A DNA stretch of 64,000 bases from an uncultured Anaerobiospirillum sp. (GTDB lineage Bacteria > Pseudomonadota > Gammaproteobacteria > Enterobacterales > Succinivibrionaceae), in the NCBI GenBank assembly GCA_944389615.1, contig CALXNA010000011.1:1-64000 (forward strand), written 5' to 3'. Below, one piece after another: positions 1-10,191 of this stretch. The translations under genes and the position numbers were made by a program. The notes beneath the pieces were generated by a model, which was not told where the DNA came from, did not search any database, and was given only the letters and a program-made list of their open reading frames with translations. Positions within the stretch are counted from its first letter, which is position 1. The number at the start of each line of letters is the position of its first letter.

Positions 1-22
1 ACAAGCAACAACCCCAATCTTA

Positions 23-757
23 TCAGGTTCTTACTTGGGACGGGCTAAAATTCGATGGCCTGATCCTAAATTTGAGTCTTGTGGTGCAGCCGAGCAGATC
101 GGCATAGTCAGGATGATGGCTGAGGTCTTGGACATCTGCGCTCGGAATCAAGTCATCATCTTGGAAGCGCATGATGCCGGTCAGGAAGAGGAAGCGCGTG
201 TGCTCGAAGTGGCACAACCAAGCGTAAAAGATGCGCAGCACCGCAAGGTGCTGGTTGAAGGTCGCCTCGTCGTTAAGGCACGATGTGAGCGGGTAATCGT
301 AGTCGTCGATCAAGAACACGAGATCTTGATCTGAGGCGAGCCGGTTAAACTGCTGGAGAAAGGCGCTCAAAGGCAGGTCATGCTCTAAGCTCTGGGCTTG
401 CGTGAAGCCTGCGGCGCTGAAAGCAGCAATGAGCGCGGCTTTGAGCGCCTGCTCAAAGTCATCACCGCGGATGGTGACAAAGGACAGGTCGATTACTGGG
501 TAGCAGCGCGGCTCAGTCCAGGTGTGACTAATAAATATGCCTTCAAAGTTCTTGTTCCCGTGGGTAAAGAGCTCCTTGAGGATGGAGCAGAGCAGGGTTT
601 TGCCCATGCGGCTAGGCCGCGTAAATAAGACCTTACGCTGGACGGTGACAAGAGCATCAAGCAGCGAGGTCTTGTCTAAGAAGAAGAGATCTTGCCTGCG
701 GATCGCCTGCCAGCTGGGCAGGCCAATGGGCAGGTTTTTGAGTGGTGGCTCGGTCAT
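23..757 (-). pseudogene. Truncated AAA-ATPase-like / PD-(D/E)XK nuclease family gene (5' fragment)
   Basis: A 244-residue product that matches the N-terminal ATPase half of the intact paralogue at 1102-2829. The start ATG at 757 (protein begins MTEPPLKNLPIG) is chosen because it aligns with the start of the paralogue and has GAGG six bases upstream. Visible motifs are the family's atypical P-loop (TRPSRMGKT) and a Walker B-like strand (LVFLIDDYD). Similarity stops abruptly after DLLGCT (about residue 225, base 82); the last 19 residues are unrelated and the remaining ATPase portion and the C-terminal nuclease are absent. The family (Pfam AAA-ATPase_like plus PD-(D/E)XK nuclease) has no settled function. 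I infer a broken gene whose 3' part was lost by rearrangement or insertion to the left. Its being a short functional ATPase fragment cannot be excluded. Confidence 0.75.
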
Positions 758-776
758 ATGACACCTCAACTCAGGC

Positions 777-805
777 GGCCTGAGCTCAGATGGCTTGAGC
801 TCAGA
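777..805. repeat. 15-bp tandem repeat with GAGCTC palindrome
   Basis: GGCCTGAGCTCAGA and GGCTTGAGCTCAGA lie 15 bases apart, with a third degenerate copy just left (766-776). The repeat sits directly upstream of the ATG at 757, so it lies in the untranslated leader of that fragment. Confidence 0.6.
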
Positions 806-1014
806 GGGCCGACCTGCGCTGTGGGGCTGCATGCAGGCATGATCCCATAAACCTGCTTGCAGCGCAAGGGACAAAGCTGGGCTCAGCCCAGTGGTCTGGA
901 TCTCCTTGAGCCGCTAACGCCGCGCGCTTGGTGCCTACACTTCCTGCGTCAGAGTTGGCGCAGGTCGCTTGGATTGCAGGTAAGCAAGCGGCACACTTCT
1001 CTAAGCGCTTATAG

Positions 1015-1041
1015 CAAAGAGCCCTTGTCACCAAAGGCTCT
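1015..1041 (-). terminator. Possible terminator of the AAA-ATPase/nuclease gene
   Basis: On the minus strand AGAGCCTTT pairs with AAGGGCTCT (nine pairs, one G-U) around a six-base loop, followed by TTTG. It lies about 60 bases past the stop codon at 1102. The T tract is short. Confidence 0.45.
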
Positions 1042-1101
1042 GCATCTATCAGATCTGTAGCAACTTCGCAGCACCAGCAAGCTGACTGGTGTCTATGACT
1101 G

Positions 1102-2829
1102 CTACTTGGTGCGCACGGTCTGAATGGTAATCAGACCTTGTTTGGTGCCGGTGGACTTGTCAATGGTACGCCAAGCAACAATTTGGCGGTACTTGTCAGA
1201 GATGACAATTGGAAGGCTGGTAACGATGCGCCCGCCTGTAGGAATGTTGTTGAGGTAGCACTTATCAAGGATCTGCTGATCGGCAGTATCGAGCAGTTTG
1301 AGCTTGGCTGCTTCAGTGTCCGTGTCCTTATCTAAGCGCTTGAGTTCAACGACGTAAATGTGATCCGCGGTCGTGAGCAAGAGGTCAATGCGCCCCAAGT
1401 TGTTAGGGACTTCCTCTTGTACGGTGATCGCAGGAGAGCGCAGCCAAAGTGCGAACAAGGAGCGATAGAGCTTTTCTTGGGCGGATGCCATCACGTCATA
1501 CGGAACGAGACATAACATCTCATTGAGCTGAAGGCAGGTAGCCTCAATGTCACCTGACAGCAGAGCCTTCTGCGCGTGATTGATGTAAGGCCTAGCAATG
1601 CGCTCGTTGACACCGAGCATATAGCTCGTTAAGACTGTAGCGTACTTGGCGCCTACATCGTAGTTAGCAAGACGGCAGACAAACATACGCTCGCTGGGAG
1701 GTACGTTTTGGTTGTCAGCAACCACCTCTTTGATGGTGAGCATGCCGCTCTGTAACATAATCTGTTGCTTGGTGATGCGCTTGAAGTCTGAAGGGGTCGT
1801 GAGATCTTCGTACGCCATTGTAATGTCATGGCGGCACAAGTCAATCAGACTCTCCGCGGAGAGCGGATCGCGTTGCAGATAAGAGCGCAATGCCGCAGTC
1901 GCATTGGAGCTATTCATCCAGTAACTTTCAAAGACTGGGATCTGCCCCATTTGGATGGCATAAGGAGAGGTGAGCGTGTCGAAGAATTTGTTGATGGAAT
2001 CTGGGCAATACAGCCTAACCTTCGCATCATAGTCGAAGCAGAAGCCGTCGTAGTGTTTGGTGATCTTGTCAATGAGATCATCGGGCGTAATCTTTAGTGC
2101 CTGCGCAGCACGTTTGATATAAGGGGCGTAGTTGGTGACCAGTTCCTCTTGGGTGTAGCCGAGCAAGTCGGCTAAGTCAGGCCGCATGCTGATGTCTTCG
2201 ATGTCTTGTCCCGTAAACAAGGATGTATCGTTGTAGCGCATGATCCCGGTAATTAAGAGGAAGTGTGTGTGTTCAAAGGTGCGCAGCCACGAGTAAAACA
2301 CATGTAGGATCTTAAGGTTGTGATTGAAGACCTTCTCATTGTCAAGATGAGAGGATAAAGGGAAATCCCACTCATCGAGCAAGAACACGAGCTTTTGGTC
2401 GGCCGCAATCTGGTTGAACCGCTTGAGGAAGGCGTTGAAAGGCAGATGAACATGCTCTAAGCGTTCAGCTTGCGTGAGGCCTGCTGCGCTGAAAGCGGCA
2501 ATGAGCGCGCCTTTGAGCGCCTGCTCAAAGTCTGCACCTTGAATGTCGATAAAAGACAGGTGAATTACCGGGTAGGTCTGCTGCTCGGGCCAGTGGCCGT
2601 AAATGGCGGTACCCTCAAAGTCTCGGTCACCGTTGGTAAAGAGCTTCTTGAGGATGGAGCAGAGGAGGGTCTTGCCCATGCGGCGCGGTCGCGAGATGAA
2701 AACTTTATTTCGAGATGAGACCAGAAAGTCAAGCTTGGCAGTTTTATCTACGCAAAACAGATTTCGGCTGCGGATATCGTCCCAGCTGCCTATGCCAATG
2801 GGAAGGTATTTGAGTGGTTGCTCTGCCAA
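1102..2829 (-). CDS. AAA-ATPase-like protein with C-terminal PD-(D/E)XK nuclease domain
   Basis: A 575-residue member of the AAA-ATPase_like / PD-(D/E)XK (DUF1703-type) family, common and often multicopy in gut bacteria; function unproven, with toxin, defence or mobile-element roles proposed. The start is a TTG at 2829 with AGAGGT upstream; this gives LAEQPLKYLPIG, matching the paralogue's MTEPPLKNLPIG, whereas upstream in-frame sequence has no family similarity. The P-loop is the family variant SRPRRMGKT (residues 46-54), Walker B is LVFLLDEWD (147-155), and the nuclease signature is seen as GRID (Asp482) followed by VVELK (Glu495, Lys497). All catalytic-type residues are therefore present and the gene looks intact. 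It stands alone apart from the truncated copy to its left. The family assignment is firm; biological role is unknown. Confidence 0.85.
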   Translation of the reverse strand: MAEQPLKYLPIGIGSWDDIRSRNLFCVDKTAKLDFLVSSRNKVFISRPRRMGKTLLCSILKKLFTNGDRDFEGTAIYGHWPEQQTYPVIHLSFIDIQGADFEQALKGALIAAFSAAGLTQAERLEHVHLPFNAFLKRFNQIAADQKLVFLLDEWDFPLSSHLDNEKVFNHNLKILHVFYSWLRTFEHTHFLLITGIMRYNDTSLFTGQDIEDISMRPDLADLLGYTQEELVTNYAPYIKRAAQALKITPDDLIDKITKHYDGFCFDYDAKVRLYCPDSINKFFDTLTSPYAIQMGQIPVFESYWMNSSNATAALRSYLQRDPLSAESLIDLCRHDITMAYEDLTTPSDFKRITKQQIMLQSGMLTIKEVVADNQNVPPSERMFVCRLANYDVGAKYATVLTSYMLGVNERIARPYINHAQKALLSGDIEATCLQLNEMLCLVPYDVMASAQEKLYRSLFALWLRSPAITVQEEVPNNLGRIDLLLTTADHIYVVELKRLDKDTDTEAAKLKLLDTADQQILDKCYLNNIPTGGRIVTSLPIVISDKYRQIVAWRTIDKSTGTKQGLITIQTVRTK

Positions 2830-2960
2830 AGCGGTACCTCTATGAAGTAAGCATTTGGGGACATTATACCGAAAAATTGGGACAGTATGCAGCCCTCGGC
2901 CTGCCGGGGCGGTTGGGGCGTTTCGTGCGGCCTGTAGCGCAAGCCGACATAGTCCATAAA

Positions 2961-2989
2961 GCAAAAGGGGAGCGGCGCGCCGCTCCCCC
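2961..2989 (-). terminator. Rho-independent terminator of pntAB
   Basis: A perfect 22-base palindrome (2967-2988, arms GGGGAGCGGC/GCCGCTCCCC) is followed on the minus strand by TTTTGCTTT. It lies 32 bases beyond the pntB stop codon. Confidence 0.85.
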
Positions 2990-3020
2990 TTGAGGCTGGG
3001 CCTAAGCCCATAGCCTGTGA

Positions 3021-4523
3021 TTAGATGTTGGCAACGATCTCTTCGACGGTCTTCTTGGCGTCGCCAAAGCACATGAACGAATTGTCCTTAAAGAACAATG
3101 GGTTCTGGACACCGGCATAGCCGACGTTCATCGAACGCTTGAAGATGACGACGTTGTGAGCCTTCCAAACCTCGAGCACTGGCATGCCCGCAATTGGGCT
3201 GTTTGGATTCTCTAAGGCGGCCGGGTTGACCGTGTCGTTAGCGCCGATAACCAGAACGGTATCGGTGTTCTCAAAGTCGTCGTTGATCTCGTCCATCTCG
3301 AAGACGATGTCGTACGGTACCTTGGCCTCGGCTAAGAGCACATTCATGTGGCCTGGCAGACGACCGGCAACTGGGTGGATGGCGAAGCGTACCTCGATGC
3401 CACGCTCCTTTAACTTCTCAGTTAACTGAGCCACAGCATTCTGGGCTTGCGAAACGGCCATACCATAGCCTGGGGCGATGATGACCGAAGAGGAGTTCTT
3501 TAACAGATCAGCAACTTCGTTGGCCTTTAACTCATGGTACTCGCCCATCTCTTCATCGGCGGCAGCCGTGCCGCCTTCGGTGCCGAAGCCACCGGCGATG
3601 ACCGAGATAAAGGAGCGATTCATGGCCTTACACATGATGTAAGACAGAATAGCACCAGAGGAGCCGACTAAGGCGCCGGTGACGATTAACAGGTCGTTAG
3701 AGAGCATGAAGCCCGATGCTGCGGCCGCCCAACCAGAGTAGGAGTTCAGCATCGAGATAACGACTGGCATATCGGCACCACCGATGGCAGCAACTAAGTG
3801 CACACCAAAGGCGAAGGCGATTAAGGTCATCAGGACTAATGGCACAACCGAAGGAGAGGCCATGAACCAGATGAGTAACAGTACCGAAACGACTAAGGCC
3901 GCTAAGTTGAGCCAGTGACCGCCTGGCAGCATCAAAGGAGCGCTCTTGAAGACGCGCAGCTTGTAGGTGCCATTGAGCTTGCCGTAGGCAATGATGGAGC
4001 CGGTGAAGGTGACCGCACCAATGAAGATGCCTAAGAAGATCTCAACTAAGTGCGTGTTGAACTCACCTGGAGTCATCGCAGCAGCATGCTCGGTGACCGC
4101 TTCGGCGGCTTGCTTGGCGGCATCCATCATCGCCACGATAGTGGCCTGCGAGGCATCAAGCGGTACTGTGATGGTGTCTGGGACGATCGCACCTAACTCT
4201 AAGAACGAGTTATAGCCGACTAAGACCGCAGCTAAGCCCACGAAGGAGTGCAAGCATGCGATCATCTCCGGCATCTGCGTCATGGCGACACGACGGGCCA
4301 CGAAGATACCGATACCGGCGCCAATGCACATGGCAACGACGATGAGCAAGAAGCCGGTGGCGCTGCCCACTTGGGCGAAGGTTGCGAGGAGCGCAATGGT
4401 CATACCGACCATGCCCGACAAGCAACCGTACTTAGCAGTCTCCTGCTTGGACAGGCCTGCTAGAGCAATGATGAAGAGCAGTGCGGCCAAAATATAGGCC
4501 ATGTGTATAGGACCTGCTACCAT
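3021..4523 (-). CDS. pntB: NAD(P) transhydrogenase subunit beta
   Basis: The beta subunit of the inner-membrane proton-translocating transhydrogenase, which uses the proton gradient to move hydride from NADH to NADP+. The 500-residue protein has the N-terminal membrane domain (helices from residue 8 on) and the C-terminal NADP-binding domain III with [28 protein letters not shown] and the MDEINDDF and [11 protein letters not shown] motifs. AGGAG lies ten bases before the ATG. It is about 38 residues longer than the E. coli protein: most of the excess is an Ala-rich stretch at about 112-158 (contains [17 protein letters not shown]) in a loop that is short in E. coli. The gene follows pntA by 20 bases, so the two are co-transcribed and end at the hairpin 2967-2988. 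Assignment is certain. Confidence 0.97.
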   Translation of the reverse strand: MVAGPIHMAYILAALLFIIALAGLSKQETAKYGCLSGMVGMTIALLATFAQVGSATGFLLIVVAMCIGAGIGIFVARRVAMTQMPEMIACLHSFVGLAAVLVGYNSFLELGAIVPDTITVPLDASQATIVAMMDAAKQAAEAVTEHAAAMTPGEFNTHLVEIFLGIFIGAVTFTGSIIAYGKLNGTYKLRVFKSAPLMLPGGHWLNLAALVVSVLLLIWFMASPSVVPLVLMTLIAFAFGVHLVAAIGGADMPVVISMLNSYSGWAAAASGFMLSNDLLIVTGALVGSSGAILSYIMCKAMNRSFISVIAGGFGTEGGTAAADEEMGEYHELKANEVADLLKNSSSVIIAPGYGMAVSQAQNAVAQLTEKLKERGIEVRFAIHPVAGRLPGHMNVLLAEAKVPYDIVFEMDEINDDFENTDTVLVIGANDTVNPAALENPNSPIAGMPVLEVWKAHNVVIFKRSMNVGYAGVQNPLFFKDNSFMCFGDAKKTVEEIVANI

Positions 4524-4543
4524 TTTCTAAATTCTCCTGATCC

Positions 4544-6079
4544 TTACTGCTGTTTCTTGAACATGGCCAGCATACGGCGCGTTACCGCGAAGCCACCAAA
4601 GATATTGATCGAGGCAATCAGGACGCCCACGAAGGAGAAGGCGGCAATCACAGGGCTTGCCGAGCTAATCTGCAGGAGCGCACCGACCACGATAATACCC
4701 GAGATCGCGTTGGTAACGGACATCAAAGGAGTATGCAAGGAGTGGGTAACATTCCAAACCACGTAGTAACCGACCACGCAGGCTAAGACGAAGACGGTGA
4801 AGTGCGGCAGGAACTTCTCTGGAGCATAGAGGCCAATCAAGGCAAAGGCCACGATCAAGATGCCCACCAAGGTGGCCTTGAAGCGTGGGGATACCTGACG
4901 CTGCTCAACCTTCTTTGGCGCCTCCGCCTTGGTTGGGGCCGGGGCGGCTGAAACCGAGATCTTAGGAGGTGGGAAGGTGACCTCACCATCACGGGTGACG
5001 CACATGTTGCGTAAGATGACATCTTCAAAGTCGATGTCGATCTGACCATCCTTGTTCTTGCACAAGAGCTTGGTCAGGTTGACCAAGTTGGTCGAGTACA
5101 GCTGCGAGGATTGAGCTGGCAGACGACAAGCTAAGTCTGAGTAGCCGATGATCTTGACGCCGTTTTCGGTCGTGGTGATCTTGCCCTCAACCGTCAGCTC
5201 GCAGTTACCACCGGTGGCGGCAGCCAAGTCAACGATGACCGAGCCGGCCTTCATGCTGGCGACCATCTCCTTGGAGATGAGGCGTGGGGCAGGCTTGCCT
5301 GGAATAGCAGCCGTGGTGATGATGATGTCGACATCCTTAGCTTGAGCGGCGAAGAGCTCCATCTCAGCTTTGATAAACTCATCGGACATGACCTTGGCGT
5401 AGCCGTCGGATGAGCCGCCTTCCTCGTTCTTAAAGTCGAGCTTTAAGAACTCACCGCCCATCGACTTGATCTGGTCGGCAACCTCAAGACGGGTATCGAA
5501 AGCGCGGACGATCGCACCTAAGGAGTGAGCCGCACCAATGGCAGCAAGACCTGCGACACCGGCGCCAATGACTAAGACCTTGGCTGGTGGTACCTTGCCG
5601 GCGGCGGTAACTTGACCGGTAAAGAAGCGGCCGAAGGTGTGGGCAGCTTCAATGACAGCGCGGTAGCCGGAGATGTTGGCGGTCGAGGAGAGCGCGTCTA
5701 AGGCTTGGGCACGGGAGATACGAGGTACCATGTCCATGGCTAGGACATTGACCTTCTTTTCCTTTAACTTCTCGACTAAGTCAGGATTTTGCGCCGGACG
5801 GATGAAGCTGACCAGAGTCTGGCCTTCTTTTAACAGCTTGATCTCGTCGTCGCTTGGCGCATTCACCTTGTAGATGATGTCGCTCGACCAAACCTCACGG
5901 CCCCGTAAGATCTTGGCACCAGCAGCGGTATAGGCGGCGTCATCGAAGCTCGCGTCGGCACCGGCGTTGGTCTGAACAGCAACCTCAAAGCCCAACTTGA
6001 TGAGCTTGGTTACGGTATCAGGAGTGGCAGCCACTCTTGTCTCGCCTTTCAAGCTTTCTTTTGGAATACCTATCAGCAT
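4544..6079 (-). CDS. pntA: NAD(P) transhydrogenase subunit alpha
   Basis: The alpha subunit, carrying the NAD(H)-binding domain I and part of the membrane domain II. The start ATG at 6079 ([20 protein letters not shown]) gives 511 residues, matching the E. coli length of 510; an in-frame TTG 24 bases upstream is less likely. The NAD-binding Rossmann segment is seen as [17 protein letters not shown] and the RQD-loop region as [13 protein letters not shown]. Four hydrophobic helices occupy the last 120 residues, as in the fused-alpha enterobacterial type rather than the split alpha1/alpha2 type. It is first in a two-gene operon with pntB. The 845-bp region upstream is long for a promoter region and shows no obvious regulator gene. 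Confidence 0.97.
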   Translation of the reverse strand: MLIGIPKESLKGETRVAATPDTVTKLIKLGFEVAVQTNAGADASFDDAAYTAAGAKILRGREVWSSDIIYKVNAPSDDEIKLLKEGQTLVSFIRPAQNPDLVEKLKEKKVNVLAMDMVPRISRAQALDALSSTANISGYRAVIEAAHTFGRFFTGQVTAAGKVPPAKVLVIGAGVAGLAAIGAAHSLGAIVRAFDTRLEVADQIKSMGGEFLKLDFKNEEGGSSDGYAKVMSDEFIKAEMELFAAQAKDVDIIITTAAIPGKPAPRLISKEMVASMKAGSVIVDLAAATGGNCELTVEGKITTTENGVKIIGYSDLACRLPAQSSQLYSTNLVNLTKLLCKNKDGQIDIDFEDVILRNMCVTRDGEVTFPPPKISVSAAPAPTKAEAPKKVEQRQVSPRFKATLVGILIVAFALIGLYAPEKFLPHFTVFVLACVVGYYVVWNVTHSLHTPLMSVTNAISGIIVVGALLQISSASPVIAAFSFVGVLIASINIFGGFAVTRRMLAMFKKQQ

Positions 6080-6924
6080 GGCTATTTCCCGTAAAATTCC
6101 CAAAAACTAATCCTTGCTCCGCACCACGGGACTGCCTTTGACACTCCTTATGGTTGCGGCAAGGCCTGCTTGCCTCAAGCGAGCACCGAGCTCGGCGGCA
6201 TGCGCACAGCTGCGCAGGCATGTGCCTAGCTTGGCAGGACTGCGCTCAGCTTGGCAAGCACTGCAAGGCGGGCTAAAGCGCCGCTTTGCGGGCCTGATGG
6301 CGCGTCGGGCCGCCCGCAGGCGAGCCCTGAGGCCGAGGATCATAAAACCGTCTGGCCTGCTGCTTGGCCCCATCGACCGCAGGAGAGCTTAAGGCCAAGT
6401 GCAGAAACTTTCCGGCCCAGCGACTATTTTTGTCACCAGCCGGTGGCCGGTGACTGCGTAGGTGCTGGGCGGTGTGTGGGCTTTGCCTTGGTGGGTGAGC
6501 TCCAACCTCCGGTAGCAAGTTGATCCATCGCCCATCATGCAAAATAGCGTTGCAACTAGCAACATTAGCCGCGTCACTTTTAGAGCAAGCCCACAAAATA
6601 TCACGCCGGGCGCGCCGTGCGGGCGCTCTCGGCCCATCTTGTAGGGGCTAGGCCCCGGCCTCACTTGCATACTAGTTGCCAAGGCGCTGCGCGCCAGCGT
6701 AGGTTCGTGCCGTGCTAAAATAAGCCGTTTTGGGCCAGAACTGAGGCTGCCTGCCGTCGGCAGCCGCGGCCTGACTTGGGCCGTCAGCTTCTGAGCGCGG
6801 GACGCCCGCCCTGCTGCCGCTTGTGCGGCGGCGGAGCGGGCGCAGGCCTTATGGCCTGAGCTCGGCGCTCGGGAGCTGGGGCCTGAGGGCTCACTTGAGA
6901 TTTTGCTTTGACGAGGACGCGTAC
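6080..6924. other. Divergent intergenic region between pntA and queA
   Basis: 845 bp between two divergently read genes. It is GC-rich with no convincing frame on either strand; the open frames present are low-complexity and lack ribosome sites. The only candidate signal I can point to is an extended -10 (TGCTAAAAT, 6713-6721) for queA. Confidence 0.5.
6713..6721 (+). promoter_or_regulatory. Possible extended -10 promoter upstream of queA
   Basis: TGCTAAAAT fits an extended -10 (TG, one base, then TAAAAT). No good -35 is visible. The same nine bases occur at 60890-60898 in the region upstream of nqrA. Confidence 0.35.
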
Positions 6925-8085
6925 GTGTTACGTAGTGACTTTAACTTTGATTTGCCGCACGAGCTGATCGCCAACTTCCCGAGCGCGCAGCGCACGGGCT
7001 GCCGGATGTTGTGCTTAGATGGCAATAGCGGGGCGCTGCAAGACCAGACCTTCATCGACTTGAAGGCTTGGCTCAAGCCCGGTGATCTCTTGGTCTTCAA
7101 TGACACCAAGGTGATCCCTGCCCGTATCTACGGTCATAAGGACACGGGCGGCAAGTGCGAGTTCTTAATCGAGCGCGTCCTCAACACCCGTGAGGCCTTA
7201 AGCCATATCAAGGCCTCCAAGGCCCCCAAGGCCGGCAGCGTCTTATATGTCGGTACGCCTGAGGAGCCTGCTAAGTACAGCTTTGAGGTCTTAGGCCGGG
7301 TCGGGGATCTCTTCCATATCAAGTGCGCCGAGCCGCACGAGGTCTTGGCTATCTTAGATGACATCGGTCATATCCCGCTGCCGCCTTACATCCAGCGCCC
7401 GGACGAAAACGCCGACAAGGAGCGCTATCAGACCGTGTACTCGCGCGAGCCGGGCGCGGTCGCGGCTCCGACCGCGGGCCTGCATTTTGATGAGGCGCAG
7501 CTTGCCGACCTCAAGGCCTACGGGGTGGACTTTGCCTTTGTTACCTTGCACGTCGGAGCCGGTACCTTCCAGCCGGTGCGCGAAGACGACATCCTCAAGC
7601 ATCATATGCACAGTGAGTTTGTGCAGCTCTCAGACGAAGTCGCCCAAAAGGTGATCGCGACCCATCAGCGCGGCAATCGCGTGGTTGCAGTCGGCACCAC
7701 CGCTGTGCGTTCCTTAGAGAGTGCCGCCACCTATGCCAAGGCCCAAGGCCTGAGCCAAGAGATCTGCGCCTTCCACGACGACACCTCGATCTTTATCTAT
7801 CCGGGCTATCACTACCAAGTCGTCGATGCCCTCATCACCAACTTCCACTTGCCGGAGTCGACCCTGATCATGCTGGTGTGCGCCTTCGCCGGCTTTAACA
7901 ACACCATGGCCGCCTATCGCCATGCGGTGGCCGAGCGCTATAAGTTCTTTAGCTATGGTGACTGCATGTTCATCACCAAGCGCACCCTGCCGATCGACCT
8001 GCCGCCTTCTTGCACTCAGGAGGAGGCGGAAGCGGCGCAGGCCGCGGCGGACGCCACGCACTTTGGCACCGGCCCGAAGGTTTAG
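6925..8085 (+). CDS. queA: S-adenosylmethionine:tRNA ribosyltransferase-isomerase
   Basis: Transfers and isomerises the ribosyl part of SAM onto 7-aminomethyl-7-deazaguanine in tRNA to give epoxyqueuosine, the step after Tgt. The start is a GTG at 6925 preceded by GAGG; it yields [16 protein letters not shown], which aligns with the E. coli N-terminus. Typical family blocks include [43 protein letters not shown] and [14 protein letters not shown]. The protein is 386 residues, about 30 longer than in E. coli, because of an Ala-rich C-terminal tail after the conserved [11 protein letters not shown]. It lies 69 bases before tgt and is probably co-transcribed with it. Assignment is certain; only the start has mild doubt. 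Confidence 0.96.
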   Translation: MLRSDFNFDLPHELIANFPSAQRTGCRMLCLDGNSGALQDQTFIDLKAWLKPGDLLVFNDTKVIPARIYGHKDTGGKCEFLIERVLNTREALSHIKASKAPKAGSVLYVGTPEEPAKYSFEVLGRVGDLFHIKCAEPHEVLAILDDIGHIPLPPYIQRPDENADKERYQTVYSREPGAVAAPTAGLHFDEAQLADLKAYGVDFAFVTLHVGAGTFQPVREDDILKHHMHSEFVQLSDEVAQKVIATHQRGNRVVAVGTTAVRSLESAATYAKAQGLSQEICAFHDDTSIFIYPGYHYQVVDALITNFHLPESTLIMLVCAFAGFNNTMAAYRHAVAERYKFFSYGDCMFITKRTLPIDLPPSCTQEEAEAAQAAADATHFGTGPKV

Positions 8086-9276
<1,191 letters not shown>

Positions 9277-9599
9277 CGCTGCCGCAGCGCGTGACCGCGC
9301 TGCGCGCAATCTGCGCCCTGCGCGGGGCGCAGCCGCGCGCAGATCCGCACCGCCCCCGCCGGAGGTGACGTGGGGCAATATCACGAAGCGGGCGCGCAAA
9401 ACTTGACTTTGGTTGGGTTTTGCTCAAAAAATAGTAACTTTTGCAACGTGCCGGATATGGCGGTGCCGCCCTTCCTAAGTCTGAACTATGGGACTTTGGG
9501 TATGGTGCTAGGTGGCACAGAGGCTCAGTTTGACTGGGGTGCCCTGTCGGGTGTGGTTGTGCTGTTTTGGTTGTTTGGCAAACTTCTAAAGGTATTTAA
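9277..9599. other. Intergenic region between tgt and yajC
   Basis: 323 bp. The first 85 bases are very GC-rich with repeated GCGC blocks. An AT-richer part follows with a TTGACT (9403-9408) and an A/T run near 9426-9437 that could form a promoter for yajC, but the spacing is not ideal. No RNA gene was recognised. Confidence 0.4.
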
Positions 9600-9932
9600 A
9601 TGGACATTATCTCTGTAGCTCACGCTGAAGGTGCGGCCCCAGCTGCAGGCGGCGACATGAGCATGCTGATCATCCTCGTCGTGTGCATGGTCGCGGTCTA
9701 CTTCTTCGTCATGCGCCCTAACAACAAGAAGCGCAAGGAGATGCAGAATCTCTTAAACAGCTTAGCTGTGGGTGACGAGGTGCTCACCAATGGCGGTATC
9801 GCCGGTAAGGTGGTCAAGCTCCCTGACAACAAGGAGTACGTCATGATCAACGTGGGCAACGAAGTAGTGTTACAGATGAAGCGCAACTACATCGTCGCTG
9901 TCCTGCCTAAGGGCACCATTGAGTCCATGTAA
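9600..9932 (+). CDS. yajC: Sec translocon accessory subunit YajC
   Basis: Small inner-membrane partner of SecD and SecF in protein export. The 110-residue protein has a single membrane segment (MLIILVVCMVAVYFFVMRP, about residues 21-39) followed by the conserved NNKKRKEMQNLL and the NGGIAGKVV block of the family. AAAGG lies a few bases before the ATG. Unlike the usual arrangement it is separated from secD by 259 bp holding a strong terminator, so much of its transcript probably ends before secD. Assignment is certain. Confidence 0.96.
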   Translation: MDIISVAHAEGAAPAAGGDMSMLIILVVCMVAVYFFVMRPNNKKRKEMQNLLNSLAVGDEVLTNGGIAGKVVKLPDNKEYVMINVGNEVVLQMKRNYIVAVLPKGTIESM

Positions 9933-9967
9933 TCAAGACTTGAGTGGGGCATCAGGCCCCGCTCCCT

Positions 9968-10016
9968 AAATGGCACAGACAAGGTACGCCTTGCTCTTTG
10001 TGCCATTTTGCGTTTT
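9968..10016 (+). terminator. Terminator between yajC and secD
   Basis: AAATGGCACA pairs perfectly with TGTGCCATTT (9968-9977 with 9999-10008), with an inner CAAGG/CCTTG stem, followed by TGCGTTTT. A second weaker GC hairpin lies just upstream (about 9942-9964). Confidence 0.8.
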
Positions 10017-10191
10017 GAGGTCTAACGTCAGGCCGAAGGCCCCTTTGGGGTTTGTATCGGCGGCCGCTCAAGCGGCCTTAGCCTAGCTGGCTTCGCCCAG
10101 CAGGCTTCGCACGCCGCTGCTAAGCGCGCTTGCGCAGCGCGCCGCGGGCCTGCGCGTTTGGCTCTCCTCTGAGCTTTTCTTGGATTAGATT

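Larger units (their letters stand above)
758..1101. other. Intergenic region between the two nuclease-family genes
   Basis: This 344-bp stretch holds the 15-bp repeat (777-805) and a hairpin that may terminate the right-hand gene (1015-1041). I see no convincing coding frame or RNA gene in it. Confidence 0.5.

Noticed and set aside
9370-9618. Open frame of 82 codons overlapping the yajC start
   Set aside because: It covers the likely promoter region, starts with GTG, overlaps yajC by 19 bases and has no recognisable product; treated as chance.
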